From Isoalcanivorax pacificus W11-5 (GTDB lineage: Bacteria > Pseudomonadota > Gammaproteobacteria > Pseudomonadales > Alcanivoracaceae), in assembly GCF_000299335.2 (NCBI RefSeq), contig NZ_CP004387.1:496001-560000 (forward strand): a stretch of 64,000 nt of DNA. Reading direction: 5' to 3'. Under the pieces are notes generated by a model, which saw nothing but the letters and a program-made list of their open reading frames with translations, did no database searches and was not told where the DNA came from. Shown here piece after piece: positions 45,205 to 53,148 of this stretch. How positions within the stretch are numbered: the stretch's first letter is position 1; every line of letters begins with the position of its first letter. Made by a program: the position numbers and the translations under genes.

Positions 45205-48200
45205 AGGATCACCCCCTTTTCATGGCACAAATCATAAAAGTTTTTCAGAGCCGGAACTGCATCCACAGCTATCTGGCTGTTTGCAAGAACGCCGTCTCCC
45301 ACAATGGCTAAGACCTTCTTCTGGCGACTCATGCTCACACATAGGCGGTTTTCCGACATGAGATGGCCGAATAGTTTTTGCTGCTTCTTTTTGTAATCCT
45401 CCTCGTTGCGTATATGAGGCGGCAAGGTGTTCATATCCTGAGACCTCACCATGGAAAGAAACACAATATCGAATTCCATCCCCTGAAAGGCATCAACAGT
45501 GCCGATGCGGAGCCGCTCTTCACCATTTTCAAGAAAGCGGTATTCCTGACATCTCTGCCATGCACCATCCTGTGCCCGTTCCGTGATTCCGAATTTTTGC
45601 AGGGCTTCATAAACAGCAAATACCTGCGCCTTATAAAAACTGATTACACCAAAACTCAGCTCGGAACCTTCTTCAGAGCCAATCCACTTGTTCACGTGCT
45701 CTGCTATAACCTTGGCTTCAGATACTCTCTGCCTGCTTCGGCTGGGCAAGACAGCTTCCTTCCCTTGACTGTTAGGAACATCAATCCAGATAGCGGCTTT
45801 GTTTTCTATGCCCTGAAGGCGTTGCTCAAAGTGGCTCTCAGATAATGGAGACCGGTAACCCTCGTTATATTTCTGATAGAAATTATTGCTGGCAAAATCT
45901 CCCAACAGCGGGTGTGTTCGGTACTGAGCATCCAGCGTCACTGTTCGCTTGATGTCATCCTTCTCCTCCAGTTTTTTCAGGCGGTTGAACAGATACTCAA
46001 ACATACTTTTCTTCACAAAATCGACATCAACCGGCGGGCCGGATGAATCGTCACCTTCCAAAGCTCTCGCGACCTCTTCATCAATCAAATGAGGCAACTG
46101 CCTGTGGTCCCCGACAAGGATTATTCTTTTTTCCGCCTGAGACATCGGAATAAGCAGATCTCGCGGGCTGGTTCTCGCTGCCTCATCTATGATCACCGTA
46201 TCGTACTTGACCATTTCTGTTCGCTGATCATATCGGACGTTTTTATTCTTTGAGCGGATGATATCTTTCCCGACCGCCTGTTGAGTGGTTGCAGCATACA
46301 CAAAGTTGTAGTCCTCTATGGCCTCACGAACGCCATCAGGATTGTCTTCAAGCTCATGTAAAAACTCAGCCAGAATTGCATCCCGTTTATTGGTTGAATT
46401 GAGTTTTTTCTCCAGAAGCTGAGATACCGCTGCCACCAATCTCAAAACATCTTCTCTTGGTTTTTCAGTTCTGAAATCGGGAGAAGGCAGATATCTATAG
46501 AGCAGCGCTTCTTTCAGTTCTCTAAGCTCTGGAAGAAAACTCAGCGGCTTACCGCTGCGCCAACGGGCCGCTTTTTCAAGAACGCTTAAATCTAAATTGG
46601 CAGGTTCGTCTTCGATCTTATCCAGCAAATCGACAGCTCTTGCGGCACCGTCGTCTTCAAAGGCTGCTTCACTGACACGAAGGGCTCGAACGAGCCGCAA
46701 GGTGGAAGGATCATTCGGCTTCAGTTCCGTTTGCAGGGAATTGATGATTTCTTCAGCCTCACTGGTGATATCCTCAGAAATCACGTCTCTGGGCAAATCC
46801 AGAATACGTTTCATTAAACTGACTGTGTTGTTCTTCGAAGGACACAATGAATATGCGACAAACAGCTCTGCGAGTCTTACCTGATCCTCAGTCTGAGCAA
46901 TTTGAGGATTTTTGTTTCGAATATTCTCGGCGACATTGGAGCACCATTTGTTAATTTTTTCAGTGACGGCATCTTCCGTAAATTCCGAGTCACCGGACCT
47001 TCTGCCGAACTTAACTGCCGGAAGTGCATTAACACTCAGCCTGGCAACGATATTCTCAACGGCATCATGCTGAAAACCGGAGACAAGTATCTGACCTCTT
47101 ATAGACTTGGTTTTGTCATATTCCTCATTGAGCCTTTCAAGAATTGCTGTAACTACAGTTGTTTTTCCTGTACCCGGCGGCCCATGAATAAGAGCGATGT
47201 CCGGGGTGTTTAATGCGACTTCGATGGCTTCCACCTGCCTGTCTGTGGGTGGATGCTTAAAAATCTTCTCTTTTACGAAGGACGTTAAAGGCTTCAGTTT
47301 GGTGACGCGCTGTATCTCCGGAAGGGTTCCTCCTTCTTCTATCAGTAGACCGAGAAGCGGATTAGCACAGCGTCCTTCCAGAATGGCTGAACGTGCCCGC
47401 ATTCGTCTTTCAATCTGAATCTTGTCGCCATTGATGGACAGAATCAAAAACATCTGACCAGACGGAATTGACGGCAGATCCAATTCAATGCTGGTTCTTG
47501 AAATTTTAAGGATCGGGGCATAAACAGAAGCTGGCATTTCAGCATCGTTCTTTTTATGATCCTTTTTGGTTGCGAATTCTTCTTCCAGAGCCTTGCTGTA
47601 GGCTTCCCATGTAAGATCAGGATTCTTGAGGTATAAAGGCTCCTCGGAGGTGATCTCTATCTCATCACCTTCGGTAAGTTGGTCCGGAATAGACGACACA
47701 AAGAACTTAACACCTTTTGTTGTCTGTTCAGTGCCATGATAGTCTATTCTGCCAACGGCTTTGGCCCTTGCCAGCAGCATTTCACCTTCAATTGCACCGT
47801 ACTCGTCCCACTGTTTCAGGTAGCTCCCGGTCTCCTTGGTAAGCTGACTCATCGCTCCTGCGGCTAAAGCACGAATGCGACCTGTCTTGGTGTAGTCAGA
47901 AAACTGGACAGCACCCCTTGCCAGACGCAATGATCCTTCACTCTTCTGGTTATCCTTAAAGACCGCTTTAGTCGCAAAATAGATGTCCTTTGATTTATCG
48001 ACATTGCGCCTTTCAACCGGGATGCGAACCCTCTCACCATATATAGAGAATTCCCGGTATTTCTCCTGCACAACGCCCCCCGACTCAGGCGAGTCTTCAT
48101 CCTCGGGACTATCCGCTTCAAAGTCAGCCTTGGCGGATGGACCACTCATAAGTAGAAAGAAATCTTCACCGCCAACGCTGATTTTGCATTTATCGTTTAA

Positions 48201-48593
48201 TACGCTCCCCAGCTCTTCAGCTCCATTAAAGCGAATGCCATTTCTTTTAGCCGTTGATTCTATGCGCTCATCAATGCCGATCTCCACGTCGCCAATTTCA
48301 ACGATTTCGCCATTGAAAAAGACAATTTTTACAAGCGCACTACCGTCCTTTGCAACCTGCAATACCTCGGCAAGATGCGCACAGCCTCTTTTCAGATGAA
48401 AATTCAGATCTTTTCCGGCCGAGGGATCACGAATCAGCACGTTCCACTGCTGGCCATTGATTCTTAATCTGTATGCCTGTCTGACATTATTGGGTGCGAT
48501 ATATCCAACACCCATTTGGGGCGTCTCTCCGGCCAGCTCAGGTTTCATCCATAATTCAAAGGTGATGTCAGCATTTATATCTTTCAGTCTCAT
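45201..48593 (-). CDS. SF1 helicase (UPF1/Dna2-like)
   Basis: A 1130-residue protein from the ATG at 48593, chosen because GGAGGTGG lies just before it and it overlaps the kinase stop as ATGA. The first 440 residues are beta-rich and unassigned. The SF1B helicase core follows: motif I HGPPGTGKTTV (470-480), motif II YDTVIIDEAARTSPRDLL, motif III LVGDHRQLPHL, motif V/VI GTVDAFQGMEFDIVFLSMVRS and ENRLCVSMSRQKK. Such helicases act on RNA or DNA and are frequent in bacterial conflict systems. No nuclease motif is visible at its end. Confidence 0.92.
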   Translation of the reverse strand: MRLKDINADITFELWMKPELAGETPQMGVGYIAPNNVRQAYRLRINGQQWNVLIRDPSAGKDLNFHLKRGCAHLAEVLQVAKDGSALVKIVFFNGEIVEIGDVEIGIDERIESTAKRNGIRFNGAEELGSVLNDKCKISVGGEDFFLLMSGPSAKADFEADSPEDEDSPESGGVVQEKYREFSIYGERVRIPVERRNVDKSKDIYFATKAVFKDNQKSEGSLRLARGAVQFSDYTKTGRIRALAAGAMSQLTKETGSYLKQWDEYGAIEGEMLLARAKAVGRIDYHGTEQTTKGVKFFVSSIPDQLTEGDEIEITSEEPLYLKNPDLTWEAYSKALEEEFATKKDHKKNDAEMPASVYAPILKISRTSIELDLPSIPSGQMFLILSINGDKIQIERRMRARSAILEGRCANPLLGLLIEEGGTLPEIQRVTKLKPLTSFVKEKIFKHPPTDRQVEAIEVALNTPDIALIHGPPGTGKTTVVTAILERLNEEYDKTKSIRGQILVSGFQHDAVENIVARLSVNALPAVKFGRRSGDSEFTEDAVTEKINKWCSNVAENIRNKNPQIAQTEDQVRLAELFVAYSLCPSKNNTVSLMKRILDLPRDVISEDITSEAEEIINSLQTELKPNDPSTLRLVRALRVSEAAFEDDGAARAVDLLDKIEDEPANLDLSVLEKAARWRSGKPLSFLPELRELKEALLYRYLPSPDFRTEKPREDVLRLVAAVSQLLEKKLNSTNKRDAILAEFLHELEDNPDGVREAIEDYNFVYAATTQQAVGKDIIRSKNKNVRYDQRTEMVKYDTVIIDEAARTSPRDLLIPMSQAEKRIILVGDHRQLPHLIDEEVARALEGDDSSGPPVDVDFVKKSMFEYLFNRLKKLEEKDDIKRTVTLDAQYRTHPLLGDFASNNFYQKYNEGYRSPLSESHFEQRLQGIENKAAIWIDVPNSQGKEAVLPSRSRQRVSEAKVIAEHVNKWIGSEEGSELSFGVISFYKAQVFAVYEALQKFGITERAQDGAWQRCQEYRFLENGEERLRIGTVDAFQGMEFDIVFLSMVRSQDMNTLPPHIRNEEDYKKKQQKLFGHLMSENRLCVSMSRQKKVLAIVGDGVLANSQIAVDAVPALKNFYDLCHEKGVIL

Positions 48594-50086
48594 TTGCCAC
48601 CTCCGCTGATCATGCATTTGACCAACCGAGGACTATTCAAATGTACAAACATCCAAAATTGAACATCCGGCGTTACCTGGTCTATTTTCATCTGTGAATA
48701 AAGCTTTTGAAAACCACTTTGCAGGTGACTGGCAGCAGCAACGGATAATTCGGCTTTGCAATGGTCTGATTTTTTAATCAGAATTCCTTTGGCGGTTGAA
48801 GAGATGAGCACCTCTGCTGTATCCGAATCAAGCATTGCAAACTCATCAAAAACTCGCCTCGGTATCGTCAGTTCGGAGCCCTGAGCGATCTCACGTACAT
48901 ACTGCCAGGATGGCGAGTTTAAGGGTTTGTCTGGCCCATTCCATCGATAAGACTCAAGAATGAGCACCTGCGGCCTTTGTGTTTTACAGTAAGGGCAATT
49001 GTGACCCTCTGTTTCCGGGTGAATGAAGTCGTAGTAATAGTTCATGGAGCAGCCCGGGCATGTGACGGTTATATCCGCCGCCTGAGCGAGAGCCTCAGGC
49101 CAGTGATAGATGGTCGGTCGCAGCAAAGGGGATGTCCTGCCCAAGCCGAATGTGCCCTCAAATAAAGTAATCAGTTTCTCTGTCAGGAGAAGGGATCTGG
49201 GCAGACCGCTGTCGGAAGAGTTGGAATCATCATCTTGGTCATCAACCCAAGGGAACAGTCCGGCATAGGCTTTATCTTCAACATCCTCGCCATCATTTTC
49301 CTCATCAGCCCAGTCGCCTTCATCCGTTCCATCCACCTTTTTTCCGACAAAAGGGTGAATCAGCGAAAGCAAGTAGAAAGCCACGACCGCGAACGCATGA
49401 CAATCGCTTGAAGGTCTTCCACCGTCTTTGCCCTGCACCAGCTCGGGGGCACCGCATTTGGGTGTGTAAACAACACTTCCGCCTGCGGTAATTTCAAATC
49501 GAATATTGTCGGCATCAATAAGCCAGACAGATGAATCATCAAGCCCCTCTGAAATAAAGATATTGTTGGGAGAGATATCACCATAGACCATGCCATTACC
49601 GTGAAGGCGTGCCAGCAATGATGCGCATTTGTAGAGCGCATGAAGCCTGCGTCTGAGCCCACCGGTTCTATAATAATGAACAATCTTTTTAGCTTCGTTC
49701 TCCGGCATTGCCGAAAGCCATGCCGGGATATCGTCTGGACCAATATTTTCTGCGGACTTGCCATCGAGCCAGAAATGACTGAACGGAACCATTTCACTCA
49801 AAAGCTGCATCACATAACCGGCATTGTTTTGAAGCAGAGCTGCCGGTACGGATATATTCAGGTTCTCTGGCAGAGGCAGGAGCCGGACGCGCTTAAAGCG
49901 CTTTGAATACCGTTCCACCGACTCCTCATCGGTGACCGGAGTTCCGCTTTCATCTGTAACAAGCTTGATCGCCAGATCAGGGTCCTTGGTACGGAAAACG
50001 ACCCCTTGGCCTCCTTGACCGAGCACCTTGTCCTGAATGTATACATTCTGATATTCATCCACATACTCGTTGAATCTTTGACTCAT
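48590..50086 (-). CDS. Ser/Thr protein kinase with C-terminal zinc ribbon (TerY-P type)
   Basis: A 498-residue eukaryotic-like kinase. Glycine loop VLGQGGQGVVFR and ATP-binding Lys in LAIKLV; catalytic loop HGNGMVYGDISPNN with Asp and Asn kept; metal motif LIDADN instead of DFG. After an acidic insert (about residues 255-280) comes a treble-clef-like ribbon, CPGC and CPYC. Kinase plus PP2C plus VWA protein is the 'TerY-P' triad described by comparative genomics in tellurium/stress and DNA-processing systems. It overlaps the phosphatase gene by four bases. Confidence 0.92.
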   Translation of the reverse strand: MSQRFNEYVDEYQNVYIQDKVLGQGGQGVVFRTKDPDLAIKLVTDESGTPVTDEESVERYSKRFKRVRLLPLPENLNISVPAALLQNNAGYVMQLLSEMVPFSHFWLDGKSAENIGPDDIPAWLSAMPENEAKKIVHYYRTGGLRRRLHALYKCASLLARLHGNGMVYGDISPNNIFISEGLDDSSVWLIDADNIRFEITAGGSVVYTPKCGAPELVQGKDGGRPSSDCHAFAVVAFYLLSLIHPFVGKKVDGTDEGDWADEENDGEDVEDKAYAGLFPWVDDQDDDSNSSDSGLPRSLLLTEKLITLFEGTFGLGRTSPLLRPTIYHWPEALAQAADITVTCPGCSMNYYYDFIHPETEGHNCPYCKTQRPQVLILESYRWNGPDKPLNSPSWQYVREIAQGSELTIPRRVFDEFAMLDSDTAEVLISSTAKGILIKKSDHCKAELSVAAASHLQSGFQKLYSQMKIDQVTPDVQFWMFVHLNSPRLVKCMISGGGK

Positions 50087-50811
50087 TGGGAACCTCCTTT
50101 CTTAAACAGACAAGCAATCGTCTTGTCATCGGAGTGTCCCGGAACCGGCCATTCATTGAGCCAACGTTTAAGATCCCTCTTTATTTCCTCCGACTCCAGG
50201 TCTGCATAAGTGGAGTAGAGTTCCTGTGCAAAGGTCATCTGCTTTTCAGGTAACAGGTCATCGGATATGCCATCCGTGCATAGCACAACTGCATTGCATG
50301 CCGTGCTTTCAATCGTCGCGGTTTCCCACTGATCTGGCTTAAACTCCTGTTGAAGGCTGTTTGTGTAGTTTGAGAAGGAAGCCTGTTTGTTATCACTGAG
50401 AATAAGGTGGTTTTCGCCAGTTTCTCCAAGGGCGGCAATCATTCCGTCACCAAGGCGGCCAAGAGTAATAATCCCTTCGATCTGGATGGCGAAAAGGCAT
50501 GTGGCCGAACAATCTGTTGAAGAGTACGGAGCTATTTTCACGAGCCAGTTGGCATGGATCAGCCTTAAAATATCAACGATATTGGCATCAGGGGTATTCT
50601 GGTAGCTCTTGGCTGCCTCAAACACAGCCAGACAGGCGGCTTTTGAACCGTGATCTGAATGTGCCTTACTGCCCAGTCCGTCCGATACAACAACGACATT
50701 TCCCCATTTATACCGGCGAGCCATCCAAGAATCCTGATTGGGAATCCCGGCTTTAACATGTAGGGGGCCGATTACTGAGGCACCCCAGCTATTCCAGAGT
50801 TGATCAAGCAT
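50083..50811 (-). CDS. PP2C-family Ser/Thr phosphatase
   Basis: A 242-residue PP2C (PPM) phosphatase, metal-dependent. Seen: GIPNQDSW, VVVSDGLGSKAHSDHGSKA, CSATCLFAI, LGRLGDGMIA and LCTDGISDDL with the metal-binding Asp residues, and GHSDDKTIACL at the end with the final metal Asp. All residues needed for activity appear present. It would reverse phosphorylation by the neighbouring kinase. Overlaps are 8 bases with the VWA gene and 4 with the kinase gene. Confidence 0.92.
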   Translation of the reverse strand: MLDQLWNSWGASVIGPLHVKAGIPNQDSWMARRYKWGNVVVVSDGLGSKAHSDHGSKAACLAVFEAAKSYQNTPDANIVDILRLIHANWLVKIAPYSSTDCSATCLFAIQIEGIITLGRLGDGMIAALGETGENHLILSDNKQASFSNYTNSLQQEFKPDQWETATIESTACNAVVLCTDGISDDLLPEKQMTFAQELYSTYADLESEEIKRDLKRWLNEWPVPGHSDDKTIACLFKKGGSQ

Positions 50812-51391
50812 CCCAATCCTCCTCTGGTTCTTCTGTTTCAGCCGGTGCGGATTCCAGAATCCGGGCTGTGGATACTGGCGCGGTCAACGGCTCATCAGAA
50901 CCAAAGATTGTGCTGTCAATCGCTGAAGCTATGTTCTCCGAAAGGTAAACAGTGTTATTTGTGGAAATTTTCTTCAACTTAAACAGGTCAGCATCAGCGC
51001 CGACGGCAACTGTCCGGATGATCAGGTCGCTGAATGTGCCCAGTTGGTTCTGAAAGCTTACGATGTCTGAATTGGGGAAATTTCCGTCAGACAGGATGAG
51101 AGTCCTCGCGCTTCCGGCATCATTCAGATGCTGGGAGAGGAAATCAGAGAGATCACACAGGTTCGAGGAGCCCTCAGCATTTAAGGCAGGAATATCCCCG
51201 TCGCTTTGCAAAGCGACATCGGAAACATTCTGTGCCCATTGATAAAAGCGGATGTCAGAGCCTGAGTATTTTTCCTGATCTATGAGCCGCAGCTGAGCCG
51301 CATAACGGCACAAATTCCGCTGAAGATGGATTTTGCCCATCTCATTCATACTGCCGGAAACATCAACAATGATATAGAGGGGTACTTTCAT
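50804..51391 (-). CDS. VWA-domain protein 2
   Basis: A 195-residue von Willebrand A domain. The MIDAS motif is complete in VDVSGSMNEMG at the N-terminus (DxSxS) and LILSDGNFPNSD supplies the later Asp. It resembles TerY. A Pro/Glu-rich tail (AETEEPEEDWDA) follows and could be a peptide ligand for another component. Next to the PP2C and kinase genes it completes a second VWA in the system. Confidence 0.9.
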   Translation of the reverse strand: MKVPLYIIVDVSGSMNEMGKIHLQRNLCRYAAQLRLIDQEKYSGSDIRFYQWAQNVSDVALQSDGDIPALNAEGSSNLCDLSDFLSQHLNDAGSARTLILSDGNFPNSDIVSFQNQLGTFSDLIIRTVAVGADADLFKLKKISTNNTVYLSENIASAIDSTIFGSDEPLTAPVSTARILESAPAETEEPEEDWDA

Positions 51392-53148
51392 CGATGACGC
51401 CCTCCAGGTTGAATCATTTCTTCCAGCTGCCTGAACAGATTGTTACCCGATACCAACTGGAGGTTTTTCGAGTCGTCAATCTTCTTTCTTACGACTTTGT
51501 TTTTCGGGTAGAAACATGAGGCCAGAACGGCTCGGCCTTCAATTCCGCCAAAATAACGGACAATATTCTGGAGCTTCATGACATGCTCACTGTTCACATT
51601 GCCCGCCTTGCATTCGATGACATAGAGACGTCGCCCATCCGTGAAAGTAATATCAAGCTCCTGATAAGTATCCCCAAACAGGCTGCTCAGTTGTGCGCTA
51701 AAGCTTGATGAACTCTTGTCGGCAACGTCTTCTTTGAATGAGACCTCAAGGCCAATGCGCATATCCTTGATCAGGCCGACATCAACAAGGGGTTGAAGCT
51801 TCATGAAGGTGTATTCTTCAAACCATCCACCTGAAAGATATTGAGCAAAATCCGGCCAGTCTTTGAACTCAAAGTGTTTGGTGCCGACACTTATCTTCGC
51901 ACTTTTATCCTTGGAGAGCTTTGCGTAGATGTCGCCATTATGCAGTTCAAATGGCTGAAAGCTGTCGTTATAACGAGACAGCTCTCTATAGAGCCGTGAA
52001 ATTTTGGAACGCGCCTGCCAGAGCTCATTGGTCAGATTTTTCCGGTCAGGAGATTCAATGTCGGGTATATCAGCCCAATGGCCAGCCTTCGAAATAAACA
52101 GATTATTGCCGTTGAGCTGGATAAAGGTCTCTACCGATGGAATCAGTTTTGTCTCAACGGTCTTAAAGTCATTGAGATAAACCACCTGATTGTTCCGGCT
52201 GTTAAAATAGAATGGCGTCGCATTCACCTTGCGACAGGCGGCAAGAGCCCCCGCATACATCAACTTGGTTCCGCCCGTTAAGTTGAAGCCGATCTTCGCA
52301 TCGGCAGGCATTTTCGCGATCAGATCCAGAATCGTGGTTCGGACATTTTCAGGGTCATATGGGTCCACCGCAATTTCACCGTACTCAGCTTCTCCAAGAA
52401 ACTGTTTCATGACATCGGCAGGGAACTGTGCGGAATTCACAAAGATGTGTTTCCTGCTTGAAAACTGGATCACGCCAAGCAGGTTCGGCACCCGTTGTTC
52501 GCCGAACAGGTGAAAAATGGCATCATACTGATCAGGTTCCGCATCAGTTGTTCGAACCTGTCTTCCGTGCCATTCTAGCCACTCGTTCGGCAGTGCGATT
52601 CTTTCCGGAGGTCTTCCGGGTTGAGAAGATGCTATAAGGCGTTTTTTGAGAGTCGGATGCCTCAGGGCCGCAAAAGCCCAAACAAAAGCCATAACGGGAG
52701 TGCCCGGGCTAAGGTAGAGCGTAACCAGTTTTTCACCTTCAGATGCTGCGACCGTATTCAAAGATTGAGTCGCAGCCTCATATATGCCTTCTGTGTCATT
52801 GAGATGCTTCAGGCCCACGGGGTGAAAATGTACATTGACCTTTTTACCGGCATCCCGAAGCTGCTTTTCCAGCCATTGAGTAAAGTGGTTGTGTGCCTCA
52901 ACTGAGTTCGAGAACAAATCAATAATCTCTCTCGCAGCAGCAGGGTCAGAACCATCAGTGTTTTCTATTTTTTGTTGAAACCCATCTTTTCTGTTTGCGG
53001 TTTTATCCGGGTGCGTAAAGCCAAGGATGACCACATCGGTGTAGTCTTCCGCCAGCAAAGCTCCCAGAACGGGTCCGGTTGTCTGTTCCAGTCCAATTGA
53101 GGCCCTGAAATCAGTTATTCCGTACCATGTCATTAAATATTTATTCAT
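51388..53148 (-). CDS. CARF-domain PD-(D/E)XK nuclease (Card1/Can2-like)
   Basis: A 586-residue protein. Two Rossmann-type halves cover residues 1-345: LYLSPGTPVMAFVWAF (145-160) and FNLTGGTKLMYAGAL (288-302), the second being the ligand-loop signature of DUF1887/CARF proteins. The C-terminal nuclease has GGWFEEYTF (440-448), ELDI (497-500) and IECKAG (511-516), the same triad as in Card1/Can2 effectors. In type III CRISPR systems such proteins cut nucleic acid when bound to cyclic oligoadenylate; here no cas gene or CRISPR array is in the window. It overlaps its neighbours by four bases on each side. Confidence 0.88.
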   Translation of the reverse strand: MNKYLMTWYGITDFRASIGLEQTTGPVLGALLAEDYTDVVILGFTHPDKTANRKDGFQQKIENTDGSDPAAAREIIDLFSNSVEAHNHFTQWLEKQLRDAGKKVNVHFHPVGLKHLNDTEGIYEAATQSLNTVAASEGEKLVTLYLSPGTPVMAFVWAFAALRHPTLKKRLIASSQPGRPPERIALPNEWLEWHGRQVRTTDAEPDQYDAIFHLFGEQRVPNLLGVIQFSSRKHIFVNSAQFPADVMKQFLGEAEYGEIAVDPYDPENVRTTILDLIAKMPADAKIGFNLTGGTKLMYAGALAACRKVNATPFYFNSRNNQVVYLNDFKTVETKLIPSVETFIQLNGNNLFISKAGHWADIPDIESPDRKNLTNELWQARSKISRLYRELSRYNDSFQPFELHNGDIYAKLSKDKSAKISVGTKHFEFKDWPDFAQYLSGGWFEEYTFMKLQPLVDVGLIKDMRIGLEVSFKEDVADKSSSSFSAQLSSLFGDTYQELDITFTDGRRLYVIECKAGNVNSEHVMKLQNIVRYFGGIEGRAVLASCFYPKNKVVRKKIDDSKNLQLVSGNNLFRQLEEMIQPGGRHR

